From NCBI GenBank assembly GCA_008692225.1, contig VICG01000010.1:682001-746000 (forward strand): DNA of 64,000 nucleotides, given 5' to 3'. The DNA comes from Monilinia fructicola (lineage: Eukaryota; Ascomycota; Leotiomycetes; Helotiales; Sclerotiniaceae). Below the pieces are notes generated by a model that worked only from the letters and a program-made list of their open reading frames with translations, searched no databases and was not told where the DNA came from. A program made the position numbers and the translations under genes. Below, in pieces: positions 45,284 through 57,600 of the stretch. Numbering within the stretch: position 1 is the stretch's first letter; each line of letters starts with the position of its first letter.

Positions 45284-48200
45284 ATGGCGGGAGGCGATGG
45301 AGACTTGAGCTCAAGCTCTGGTACTTATTCGAATGGAACTGGTACTTATACCACATCGACAATATTGGACCTCACACACTTCAATTATCCATGGATCCTT
45401 TTGGTCGTCTTTCTCATCTCGTTCATCACTCACAGCATATTGACCGCCGAACCTTCTGATCAATCTGGACCGATGCTCACGGGTCCTGGTGGAAAACCTT
45501 TACCACGATCTGTAAGGAGGACAAGACAAGATAAGGATAAACTTAAGCTGCAGGATTTCAGTCCCGTCCGGAAATTATTATTTCTTTGGCTTTCGGCCGG
45601 TATTCTGGTAACGTTCCTCGGCAATGCGATCAATATCGTGGTACATGCTCTCGACAAACGGGAAAATGGTTGGTGGTGTGGCGAAGCAACCGCTGTAAGT
45701 ATTTCTCTTCGGCGCATTAGATGCTGCACGAAACAGATGCTGATGACTGGTGAATGCAGATATACGTTTGCGCCTCTCTCTTTTTTTTTAGTGTCTTTCT
45801 CATTTCCTTAGTCGACACTACACCATCGCCTTCCATTGCACATCAGGTTACCTGGATGGTTGCGTTGGTCGGTGAACTTGTGCTTCTGACGGCTTCGTTA
45901 TCTTTATATACCTCAGCTCACCAGGAACTCAACTCCCTGCTCGCGTACGATACGAAATTTCACAAATACGCAACTCAGTGGGAGATTGTTGAGCTTGTAC
46001 TCGATGCAATTCGGGTAGTTCTACTTTTTTTCTGTGTAGCCTTTTATTTTGTCTTCACCCTGGAACGCTCATTCAAAGGCAAAAACCGAAGCCGCCAGAA
46101 GTAGCAGTGAGCCCGATGAGAATAGTCCTCTTCTTTTCAATGGTCGAGCAAACGGAAATGGCCATGTCTCTGGAAACGGTTTCAATCGCAAATGCGTCTG
46201 CTGCAGATTCTTTGTCGTTGAATGGTCATGCAAATGCGAATGGCTCTGCAACACAAGGTGTGGACATCCAAGGAAGACCGAACGAGCCGCAGCATGTTGA
46301 TGAAGTACCTGCGTTTTATAAGCCTACAACGGCTACAACAAAAACGTGGTGGGAGTATTTGAAAGGATATTCCCTCTTCTTTCCATACCTGTGGCCAGCT
46401 AGATCGGTCCGCTTGCAAATAGTAGTTGTTGTTTGCTTCTTGCTTGTCGTCATGCAGAGAATAGTAAATATCGCGGTTCCTTTGCAAGTAGGAAGGGTCA
46501 CCGACGCCCTTTCCGGCGATGATGATAAAGAGGTCACGATGCCATGGCTATCTATTTCTCTACTTATTGCTTTTAAGTTCCTTCAAGGATCTTCTGGAAT
46601 TCTAGGTGCTGCTAGATCGGTTTTGTGGATTCCAATCTCGCAGTACTCATACAAGGCATTGACCACTGCCTCATTTGAGCATGTTCATGGCCTGAGTTTG
46701 GATTTTCACCTCGGAAAACGTACCGGAGAAGTTCTATCAGCACTTAGTAAGGGTAACGCCATCAATAATTTCCTTGAGCAAGTGACCTTCCAGGTTCTTC
46801 CAATGATTTTCGACCTTGGCGTAGCTATTGGTTATTTTGCATATGCCTTCGACGCATACTACGCTCTTGTCGTTAGCATCATCACATTTTCCTACCTTTA
46901 TCTTACCATACGGATGGCTAGATGGCGATCTGACCAACGCCGACAAATGCAAATGCTCAGCCGTGAGGAGGATGCTGTCAAGAACGACTCTTTAACGTCT
47001 TATGAGACGGTTAAGTACTTCAATGCTGAAACTTATGAATTTGATCGTTACCGACAAGCAGTCTCGGCTTTTCAGAAAATGGAATTCAAAGTAACAATTT
47101 CTCTGAACATCCTTAACATCAGTCAGAACTTGGTCTTTATGGCTGGGCTTCTTGTAACTTCTTTTATCGCTGCTTACCAAGTTACAACTGGCAAGCGTCA
47201 AGTGGGACAGTTTGTGACTCTAATCACATACATGGGCCAGCTTCAACAACCTCTAAATTTCTTCGGATCTTTTTATCGAGGGGTACAAAGTGCCATGATC
47301 AGCGGCGAACGTCTGCTTGAATTATTCAAGGAAGAGCCAACTGTTGTTGACGAGCCAAGTGCTGAGCCATTGCCTACATGCCAGGGGCAGATCGAATTCA
47401 AAAATGTTAAATTTTCTTATGACACCCGCAAGCCTGCACTGGAGGACTTGAGTTTTTACTTGCAAACCGGGTACCACCACGGCATTTGTCGGAGAATCTG
47501 GAGGAGGAAAGTCCACCGTCTTTCGACTGCTCTTTCGATTCTACAATACCCAGAATGGTAGTATCAAACTCGACGATAACGACATTAGGAATATCACCAT
47601 AGATTCATTGAGACATCACATTGGTGTAGTACCACACAGGACACAATCCTTTTCAATGAGACTCTTATGTACAATCTCAGGTATGCCAATCAAGATGCAT
47701 CTGATGAAGACATCTATAATGCATGCCGAGCAGCTTCAATCCATGATAAGATACTGGGATTCCCAGATGGCTACAATACAAAGGTTGGTGAGCGAGGTCT
47801 TCGTCTCAGTGGCGGTGAGAAGCAGCGAGTGGCAATAGCTCGGACTATCATCAAGAATCCCCGAATCATCATGCTTGATGAAGCTACAGCTGCATTAGAT
47901 TCGGACACGGAACAACATATCCAAGAAGCATTGAAGACCTTGTCTGAAGGCCGTACCATGCTAGTTATTGCGTAAGTGGCAGCACCAATCTTTCATAGCC
48001 TATTTCCCCCTAACATGCTTGGTTATAGTCATCGATTGTCCACTATCACACCAATGCAGATCAAATCTTAGTTCTCCATGCCGGTCAGGTTGCGGAAGCT
48101 GGAACACATAGTGAGCTTCTTCTTAAGAAAGGACGATATGCACAGATGTGGAAGAAGCAGATCAGAGCGGAACGAGCAGCCGAAAAAGCTTCCGAGATGG

Positions 48201-48520
48201 TAGCTAGAGCCAGAGCTCTGAGCGAGGCAGCTTCCATTCAAACTCCTGGCACTCACTCTAGCAAGGCCAACGATGGCAGTACAGAAGTAAGCGAGTACGA
48301 AGCAGACAATCACAGCAATAGAACTCTCGTTGCCCCCACTTTGGCGACAAGAGCTCTTGCCCGAACTGCTGAAAGTAGAGTCAATGATGACAGTTCTAGT
48401 TCTAGATCTACTAGCTCTAGCTCGGACTCCGATGGCCACAAATCAGATGAAGACAAGAAAGTCAAGAATGCGTACGACAAAAAAAATGTCGACAAACCAG
48501 AAAAGTCAAATGACCGCTAA
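45284..48520 (+). CDS. HMT1: HMT1-type vacuolar/mitochondrial half ABC transporter
   Basis: Half-size ABCB transporters of the HMT1/ABCB6 branch move thiol or phytochelatin conjugates; yeast-type Hmt1 sits in the vacuole membrane. Exons: 45284-45694, 45760-47971 and 48029-48520. The N-terminal extra membrane domain is present (WILLVVFLISFITHSIL, LLFLWLSAGILVTFLGNAIN, VTWMVALVGELVLLTASLSL). The ABC membrane domain follows, with the subfamily motif TSYETVKYFNAETYEFDRY. The nucleotide-binding domain has Walker A GESGGGKST, signature LSGGEKQRVAIARTI, Walker B RIIMLDEATAALD and the His switch in HRLSTIT. A Ser/Asp/Lys-rich tail ends at 48520. Five indels break the frame: extra C at 46086-46087, extra T at 46180-46182, extra T at 47460-47461, and an extra AC at 47632-47638 and at 48047-48052. 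All catalytic motifs survive within their frames. Confidence 0.92.
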
Positions 48521-49308
48521 CTGACATAGCAACCTCGAGGCCCTATTTTCAATGTGTTCCCAATTCGCCTCGAAATAATATGGAACCATTTTACAATATA
48601 TTTCACATCGGCCGCCATTATCAATTGTATACTGTGGTGGCAAAAAGACTCTTTCCATTTCACTTCGATATGGATCGGCCGGTGTTCTCTTTATTATTTT
48701 AGTATCGTTGAGATACCCTATCGTTGACAAAATCAGGGACACTTTTTACAAAACCCTATGATTTTGTCACAACCTGCGAAATTTTGGCCTTTGCTGTTTA
48801 GCTGTTTATAATGCACATGCATACCGCGACGATGATTCACGACTCGAGCATATATGAAGCATGTCTGGAAGTTAGCGATTGAGTTTTATTGTTTTCATCT
48901 ACGGATTCATACGTTTACACCCGAAAAAGGGTTGGCTGTGCTTTGGGGAAATGGGAAATGGGATAGTGTGAGTTAACTTAATCGCTGGAAATTCGTGGGT
49001 CTGGTTCGCTTCAAAAAAGAATTGGGGGGGGAGGCGGATAAAATCACACGGCGAAATTTGTGCTTCACTTAGAATATCGGAGCAATCCCAACCCAAATAA
49101 AATAATTGAATGAGAATAAAAATAGCCAATTTGAGATGAAAACCTTTGTCATTGAAAATCGATCATAAGCGCACCTTCAAAGGCATAAAATCACGCATGG
49201 GTAGTGGGGAACAAAGAGGACATGTCAACTTCACGCTCTACTATTCTACATTCCTGGCCTTGTCTACCTGGTAATCGTTACCGCACCCGAGCCCCGCTCC
49301 ACTTCCAT
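48521..49308. other. Convergent 3' flanks of HMT1 and COX4
   Basis: Space between two genes whose 3' ends face each other. No ORF with coding character; terminator and polyadenylation signals are expected here but cannot be placed exactly. Confidence 0.6.
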
Positions 49309-50372
49309 CTATCTGTATTCCGGACGAACGAAATCAGCAAAGGTCTTTGGCTCCTCGTGGTTGTGGTGGCCATCCCCGTGATGTTCGTGGTGGTGATCGT
49401 GAGCATCTTCTTGAGGACCAACATATTCCATCTTCAAAACATTTCCGCACTCTGGGCAACGCTCAACGGGACGGTCTCGGGACATCTGTGGGGTAGTGAT
49501 TAGTATCGGAGCAAGAAGATCTAAAAAGGTGGGATGTGGGACAGCAGGAAGGGCTTGTTGGACGTACCGTAAGCCAGATAGTAACGTGCGAGTCGACTGG
49601 GTATCCAGTGCAGCCGGCGTATTGCTCATCGCCGAAGGACTTGACGATGATTGGGTTATCCAACGTGCCTACACCCCTCACTGATCAGCAAACCCCATTC
49701 TCCTTCATCCCACCCGTCACATTCGTCTCCGGCCCCGACTTCAAAACACACCCGCTCACTCCCAAGCTCTGCTCCAGCCGGGGCCATGCAAGCGTACCTT
49801 TTCTAGAAGAATCCAAGGGCTTCATATCGAAAACATCAACCCCCTGCATCTTTCCCAAGATCTCAAGACGCTCGAGACCAGTCGCTTGATCGAGATCGGT
49901 CGGGATCGTTCCCGGGACGGCACCGGGGTCCAAAGAGATCCGCCTCGGTTTTAATTTCTGTACAGGGAGCGTGTGCATATCAGTCCATCAGTCCGTGACG
50001 TCGCGGCTCCCCGCCCACCCGGAGCGGTCCGCCAGACAATCCCGGGGGGGGGGGGGGGGGCGGGGGGCCTGCGAATGGAAGCGGACGAACCTTCGAATTT
50101 CTTAATCTTGCGCTCGCTGGATCCGGCGGGCGGTGCGGCCTCTCCTGTGCAAGATCCACTCGTTAGCAAGTCCACGTGTCCCAAGCACCGCCGGCTGCGC
50201 CCAGCCAAAAGCTTCACAGCCAGCCCGTCCTCATGCCTCCACCCTGTTTTCGGGATCTTGCAAAAACACAAAAGCACATACTTCGAATAACACTAGACGT
50301 GAAGCTGCGTCTCACAACAGGGGAGACAGCTGCTCTGCGAGCAGCAGCAATGGCAGAGCGTTGGAGAAACAT
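49309..50372 (-). CDS. COX4: Cytochrome c oxidase subunit 4 (COX4, mammalian COX5B family)
   Basis: A nuclear-encoded, zinc-binding subunit on the matrix side of respiratory complex IV. Five exons: 50372-50282, 50144-50091, 49957-49798, 49668-49568 and 49485-49309. The N-terminus MFLQRSAIAAARRAAVSPVV followed by RRSFTSS is a typical mitochondrial presequence. The mature part has GAVPGTIPTDLDQATGLERL and EILGKMQGVDVFDMKPLDSS, then NPIIVKSFGDEQYAGCTGYP and RPVERCPECGNVLKMEYVG. The Cys residues in GCTG and CPEC are zinc ligands of the family. The tail is His-rich (DHHHEHHGDGHHNH) and ends FADFVRPEYR. One extra C in the CCCC at 49925-49928 breaks exon 3. Intron 2 contains a run of 17 G/C. The gene is otherwise complete. 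Confidence 0.93.
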
Positions 50373-50997
50373 CGTGGGTGTATCAATTGGGGGTGCGAAT
50401 GGTGGTACGATTTGCAGATGCTCCGTAATTTTGGAGATTTCGTGAGGTTGCTTGCTGCGAGACGCTAGTGATGGACGATTACTAAGCAAAACCGTTGGAA
50501 ATAGGAAAATGATGATCGATAGTCACGTGTAAGCTATGACAAATAGGAAGGTGAGGATTTGTGATGGTGGAATTGCTCCCGGTGAGCTGGGTTGGCGTTC
50601 ATCGTCCCCGGTAAGCCTTGGTTAAATCTCTCTAGGCGAACCTCTTCCACGTATCACAGAGTCAAGGTCATATAAGTATATAAGCTTTCACCAGATGTTC
50701 CCAACTTTTGATAAGGTATGACGGTGGGAAAATTGGGCTTCTTTTGCACTACTACGTTTAAACAACCGCGCAGAATTTTTGTTTGATGGTTGTAGTAGAA
50801 CTTGCAATGAGCTTCTCGAGTTGTTTTGACATCTGGGGGGTGCACACATTGATGAAAAAATAGTAATTGTAAGAGATCATTTAAACCCGAATCTAGCCCA
50901 AGACATCTGTATTCATACACTTACAAACATCGCTCTGGATGTATACCCATACTCCCAAAATTTTGAACCAAACTCCTACGCAAAAATAACATGTTTT
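50373..50997. other. Intergenic between COX4 and CUL4
   Basis: COX4 promoter side and CUL4 3' flank (both genes on the minus strand). A minus-strand ORF at 50654-50920 has no recognisable domain and is probably CUL4 3' untranslated sequence. Confidence 0.55.
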
Positions 50998-53774
50998 TCA
51001 TGCTATGTACGAATAAGCACCGCTTTCTTCTCTCTCCATATAATCCTTCTCGAGTAATTCTATGTAAATTGTTAGCCTGACCTTAAAGGGGGCACTGAAA
51101 AAAAAAAACAAGGCAAGGCTTACTCTCAATGTGCTTCTTGATCTCTGCAGGTTCTACGGCACCTCTCCCCTTCATACTGTTGATGACCTCCGCCACCAAG
51201 TTCTGATGCGTCAATGTCTTTCTTGATTTCATGATCCTAACGATCGCGGCCTGAGTTTCAAAACTTCTATCCCGAGCAACTTTCTCATGCATTTCTTTAT
51301 TCTCCGCCTTGGTCTCTTTCATTTGGATTTGGTTAATCTTAATCCTATATCTGGGATCCGAGAAATTGAGGTTGATGGTAAACGTATCTGTATGACTGAT
51401 ATCTCTACCCTTAGGGTGTTTTGTCAATATTCGAATTTTGGCACACGCCAGTGACTGAAGGGTTCGTTCTAATTCGCCATCAACGAGCCCCGTTGCTTTG
51501 GAAATATCGGTATAAGAAAGATGGCCATCATGCTCAAGATCGTTAAAGATAACCAGTACTATGGCTTGGAAACCACTAACGAGGAGTTCCTTTACACCCT
51601 TATTAAATGTCGCCTTAACAACGCTATGTGCAAGAGAATGTTTCCAGGTTAGTCGCCGACCACCGTGTTTGTGTTTATAATGCCGATCATACTTCTCAAT
51701 ATGTCTGGCGACCTCTGCAGGAAGGTTGACTTGAATATCCGGATAAGTTGGCCAAGCAGCAGATGAAAGTACACTGACTTGAAGATCTAGTGTGGTCTTA
51801 CTTGTGTTACTGAGAGACTGCTTATATGAGATCATTTCGTCTCGTGAAAGCTCTTGATCTTTGAACATTGTCTCAAGCCTATGAGTAAAGGTACTACCGC
51901 ATTCGCCCCTTAATTTAGCAAGCATGTTCCTCTCGGCATCTTGACTTGCGCTACGTGCCATCAACAGACGGCGTGCCAAATCTCTCTTGTAAAACGCTTC
52001 AAAAACATCTTTACCTTCGATGAATCGAAATAGCTCGAGACCTTGCTCTAATTGACGTCCAATTCCGCGTCCTCATCACCGGTACTGGATTGCCCTTTCT
52101 TCTCTGCCTCATCTCGATCTATGGCGTCGGATACCAGAGAACGAGGCACAGCTTTAAGCCCCCCACGCAATAGAAGATCCATGTATTTGGCAATCATTTC
52201 TCCAACTTTAGAAGTATCTGTACCCCATGCTTTGGCAACCTGACGGTCGTTTATGAATTGTCCAAATGCATCTCGGAGACAGAATGTAAAATCCCCATCT
52301 TTGTTGAAAGCATCGCGAATGACGATGTCCAGAGAGCGCTTCAGCTCGAGTAGACGAACGACCATCTCATCGCCTCTTTCCTTGTCCATTGCGATAGAAG
52401 ATCCAACAACTTTTATGTAACTGGCGAAGGGTTTCTTGAGCTCTTTCTGAATTTTTGAAAGACACAAAAGCTGATACAAAGACTTCAGTGATGCCATTGC
52501 TTCTTCTTCTAGAAGCTTGGACACAGCTACCGGCTCTAGTAGAACATCCGCACGTTTGCTGATCAAAACATCGTGGGCAGTATCAAGTAGTGCTTTCTTG
52601 GTGGTGCTATCGAAATTATATGTATCGCACCTGAGACTTTCACGCTGCAACAATTTATCGCAAGAGGAGATATATTCTCTCAAGGACGAGGCGCTCCGCT
52701 CCATTGCAAATTGTTCGAGGTAGGCTAAAGAAATCACCTGGAATCTCTCCTCGAAAAGATTTTTGTATATACCAAGGATGTGAATCGTGGAAATCGAAGC
52801 TCGGAGAAGGACTGGATCAAACGAATCCAGACCTTCCCTATCATATCTTACAAGCTCACATATCCCTAATATAGCCTGCGTTCCTGCTTTGCTAATATCC
52901 TTCCCTTTCACAAACACAATTTCGCGAAATTGTTGTATGCCCATATCTTCGAGTTGGGGAAGTGTTTTCGAGTTCAACAGATACGATCTATCAAGATAAC
53001 TGAATATAGATCTTAATAATACCTAATGCTACGATTAATAGCGTTTTTGAAGAAAGGATATATGCACTGCAATCCTACCAGCTGATTTTTCCAGATCCCC
53101 CATACTTTCTCCACAAACTGCAGAGTTTCTACTGAGCTAGAACCCACGTGGCGTACAATAGCTGGCAAGAGGCCGTCCTTGATATGCGTGCGGCAACGTT
53201 TTTCTAGATGCCGGTATAACTGGTCTGCCTGTTCTTTTCCACGTCGACAGATTGCTTCGACTCCACGACACCTGCGAAATTGGATAGTTAGTTATTGTCA
53301 ATTAAAGAATTGAAAAATTGAAACTGCGTTCGATATTTAGGGCGGCTATTAGATTGAACGAGGAACAAAGCCATATTGACAGGGTCCAACTTACAAAACT
53401 TCCAAGGGTGATTCTGGCTGTTTATTACTAAATACCGATGCCAAAGCATCATCTAACTCGTCCCAAGTCTTCTTGAAATACTGCTCTCTATCGTTTGGAG
53501 AGGTTGTCCTCAGATTCTTGATCACCAATCTCTTCGCACCTGTATGTGGTTGGAAATTGGAAACTCTTGTCAAGTCTATTGTACCTGCACGGGAGACCCC
53601 CATCGTCTTATTCATATTGGGTCGCAGATCAGGACTTGTTGATTGCAGTGTCTTTAACCTTTTCAAAGAATCCCTAGATGCGGGTGTCGTATTCGACGGG
53701 TTGTTCTTTCTTTTGGCTGGAGATTTGGAGGGATTCGAGGAAGTATCAACTGTAAGATCGTTTGAAGGCCACAT
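50998..53774 (-). CDS. CUL4: Cullin-4, scaffold of CRL4 ubiquitin ligase
   Basis: Cullin-4 binds DDB1 at its N-terminus and the RING protein Rbx1 at its C-terminus. In Neurospora it is part of the complex that directs H3K9 methylation. Exons: 53774-53395, 53271-53079, 53022-51124 and 51059-50998. The N-terminal extension has IDLTRVSNFQPHTGAKRLVI, typical of fungal CUL4. Cullin repeats follow (CRGVEAICRRGKEQADQLYR, RSIFSYLDRSYLLNSKTLPQ). The cullin homology domain includes WPTYPDIQVNLPAEVARHIE and GELERTLQSLACAKIRIL, and RIKINQIQMKETKAENKEM marks CUL4. The neddylation module is RIMKSRKTLTHQNLV with the acceptor Lys in context. The last short exon encodes ELLEKDYMEREESGAYSYIA, the canonical cullin end. 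One C is missing near 52056, which breaks the frame between DEDAELD and QLEQGLELF. Confidence 0.94.
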
Positions 53775-54637
53775 CGAACTGAAGAGAACACAAATAATAT
53801 GGTTTCGTCTTCCTGTTTGTTGTGAGGGGTCGACCTTAGTGGCTGCAAGCTTGGGAAGCTTGTCGGATTGGCAATTATGCTGTAACTCCTACTGCAGCTC
53901 TCTACGTGTCAGATCACAACATTAATGCAGATTGAATTGTACATTAAAGACGGATGTATCTTTCCTGATCTCTCTTGTACTTTTGGCATGCCCGTGGATG
54001 TTACATGGAGGAAAATGAAGATGGGAAAGTTGATCATGAACGGAACGGTTTATACGTGCTAAATTCGGGAAGACGCGAACTCTGGAAGGCAGATAGTTCT
54101 ATTGGTTTGTTAAGCAGGGGAAGAGGCGATAGGCGATAGGCGATAACGGCGATAAGAGCTAACCGTCGGCTAGGTAGCAAGGCTTAGCTCCCTCTCCCTT
54201 TAACGGACTGTCCAACACACCCGTGGACAGCTGGACACTATATGATTGATATCTATTAGTGGGAGAGCAAGCAGTAGGTATCTTTTGTTCTAATATTTGA
54301 TCCACTCTTGATTAACCTACAAAGCTGCTTTGGAATCTTCAACTTTAACACCAAATTTTCCGATGAATTTGAGGCATGTAAAGAAACAAGATGGAAATTC
54401 CACGTCTTATGGTCATTGATTAGGATTAAAGATCTACTAGAAACAAGTATCATGATCAAGTATCATAGGGTACATGGGATTTGAGTATAATAGTACTGAA
54501 TCAAGTCACGGTATTTCAAATTCTAAACTCTAGTACTAAGTCATCTCTCCTTTTTGGATTATGCAATGTGATTGATGAATAGTTTCTATTTCATCACTCA
54601 CGCGTATACACAAAACATCTCATCCAAACTTATGCTC
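53775..54637. other. Intergenic between CUL4 and NUP192
   Basis: CUL4 promoter side and NUP192 3' flank. A (GGCGATA)n tract lies near 54124-54155. The minus-strand ORF at 54256-54459 shows no domain. Confidence 0.55.
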
Positions 54638-57600
54638 TCAAGTAAACGATCTCAGAGTGGGTCGTTTTTGAACCGTTATCTCCTCGAACTAACAATGGTG
54701 TTAGAAATCGAAATACAATTTGAAGTACAAAACAAGGGAATTATCACTTACATCAACAAAACGGGTTATGGTCATAAGTAGCATGAACGAGTCTGATATA
54801 TCAACAATGCTCTGCTCTGCGACGCCGTTTTTCAAGCCCAAGTCCGGCAGACCTTTTAAGAACAGCCAGGATAGCAGCTCTGTTATCGGCGATGAATCTC
54901 CTTCCTTGGTCCAAACTCTGCTCGTTTTGTAAGCCACGACTTACAAGAGCACAACAAATAACCCTCATGATTGCTGCAAGTAAGCTATAATGTCTGCTCA
55001 ACGCTTGTGGGTCATGGAAATCTGAAAAGGAATTAGCATGCGTACACTAATCTACTCAAACAAATGCATTACCAATATCAAGGTCAGTATCAAGGGCAAA
55101 TAACCCGGAGGCCAGAATGGAATGGAACAGGCCCGAGTTCAGTACAGTGGTAGCGCCTGAACGAGTTTGTGATATGTGAACAAGGAGTGCCAATCTCGCA
55201 TATAAGTCGGATAGAAGTACAGTTGCATCTATGTAAAGTCAGTCTAGACACAGCTTCGATCCAGAATGCGTTCCCACCTTCGCGTGATGTTTCCTGTAAA
55301 GCATTTGCCAAGTCCCCGATGGAGTGAACGAGGATGCTTATAAAGTTAAGGCGATTCAAAGACTCGATGATGTAATTGGAGTTTTCTTGTTTAGCCATTT
55401 TTACCAAGGCACCAAGAAGTAGCAATGCAGCAATTCTGCAATTCTGCTCTCCAACTAGGGCATCGTCACAAATTATATCTATTAACCGATCACCTGCAAG
55501 TTTAACTGTTTGTGTACTATGCGGTTTGCGCAATCCTGGAATAGGAGCAAGGCCGCGATAGCTCTGGCCAGGAAGGCGAGTGCTGTTGTTGAGGCCGTTG
55601 GGGCTTTCAGTTTCGGGACTAACGGGAATTTCAGTCTCTGAAGTTCCTGTAAGATATCGATAGCTGACACTATAGAAGATTTCTTTTAGGGGGCCATTGG
55701 CACCGACAACGTTGATGGCTCTGAGCGATAGTTCAAACACATGAAAGAGTTTATCGCTTAGATTTTGTCCTAGATCCCCTTCTTTGAAAGCATCAGAATC
55801 TAGATTCAAACTAAATAAGAGCGCCTTGGTGAGCTTAGCTAGCTCCAACGCATCAGCAGGAGATTCCAGGCAATTTTCTAGCCTCGGGAGAATGTTTTGC
55901 AAAGTCTGCAATACGAAAACTATTTTGGTTGACTCATCGTAAGCCATGCTCTCTATCATCACAAGTAATAAGTGAACCCAAGATTTCAGCGCCTTATGTC
56001 GAGCTGCTTTGAGTTCTTTCAACTTGTTATCGATAAAGTAGTAGTTAAACATTATTTGGGCTTCATCACTGAATGTGACCAAGTCCTGAGGGTTTTCAAG
56101 TCTCTTCGTAGCCACAAGCTCAGATTTTCGTAAAGTCAGAAGTTCTTCAAGTTTGACCATGTTGAATAATGGAGGCAAGTCATTGCCAACTTCTTCACAA
56201 ACACTTACATCGATGTCTTTGAAATAAGACAATGGGCCAAGGGCTATTGACTGATCTAGCGGAATATCCATGAAGTCGAAAAGATCAAAAACGGAGCAGT
56301 TGTCAATTTGCTGACCATCATCGACCATTGTTGAACCAAGCAGTGTATTGAACATTCGCTCTTTTAGAGAGGGTAAATGACTCAGTGCTATCTGGCGTAA
56401 TTCAGCAGCTGTATATTGCAAGGCAATGGCGCGTTGGTTTAAGAAGTTTGAGAGGCAGGTGGCAGATGTAGAATCTAAAAACTCCGGATCTGCGAGATCT
56501 CGGCCATCCCATAGCAAGCCCGGCCTAATAAGAGTTTGTTTAATGAACATATCAAAGAAGGAATTGTTAGACCGCATTTCTAACATGACAAGATTGGACG
56601 AAAGGGGTGAGTGCCATAACTGCTTAAGCAGCCGTAAGCATTTGTATCTCAAAGAGACTAGCCATGAGGGAACGCTTTCATCGTCCTCGAGGGGTATATC
56701 GTTAGCCAATCTCAAGATCGAGTGAAATAGTGAAATTTGACGGCTGAAAAGGGAGTCCACATCGACCTCTACATGGTCATTTCTGCACTGGAACCCGAGA
56801 AGCAAGTGCGCTATTGTAGTCTGACCTGGGCAAGACTCGAGACAAGTAATAAGGAAGTCCAGTATTTGGACTTTAATGATATACGATTCGGACGTTGGGC
56901 CTTGCGCTTCGTCAATCCTGGCTTCTATCTCTTGTAGGAGTGAGCGTGAGATTGCTTCCGCTGCATTGTTTTCCTCCAAGGCAGCAATTGCTTTTGTTAC
57001 GATCAATCCTTCTGCTGCCTGCCTTTGGAGCAGGGGCGAGACGTGGAGAGGCGGAAAGCTTTTCGAGTAGTTTTAAGGATGCTATCACCAATTCAGGATT
57101 ACCAGAGCTACAATATAAGCCCAAATCAGGAACGATAGTCAAGTGATTTAGGACTCCATCCTCGAAAGATGCATAGGCGGCGTTCGGAACAGGACTGCGG
57201 CGATGGCTTGCTTGACGCTTAATTAGAGGTCGAACAATATCCCGGTAAGTCGGCTGAAGATCCATAATCAGCGTAACTGCACGTATCCCTTGTAGGAGGC
57301 ACATAATTGATGGTGAATCAGGAGCAGCACTGGCGACTTCATTGACGTCTTGATGAATTGCGGCGAATATCGCATCCATTACGCTGGAGTTGTAAATCCA
57401 TTCCATAACCCTAGAGAATGGATGCAATAAGACATAAGTTTGCAGATCGGATGTTTTTATAGCAGTGTCGACTGAGACATTAGAACGATTTGCAAATAGC
57501 ACGAGATCTTCGTTGAAGGTTTCCAAGCAGGTCGTGATGAAAGTAAGGCAAGTCAATTGCAGCAATCTCAGCTGTATAGGATCCATTACTTCACTCATTC

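Noticed and set aside
55228..55278. Apparent frameshift in NUP192
   Set aside because: It is a normal 49-bp GT-AG intron (branch-like GACTGAC, acceptor ACATAG) that restores SRE|DATVLLSDLYARLALL exactly.
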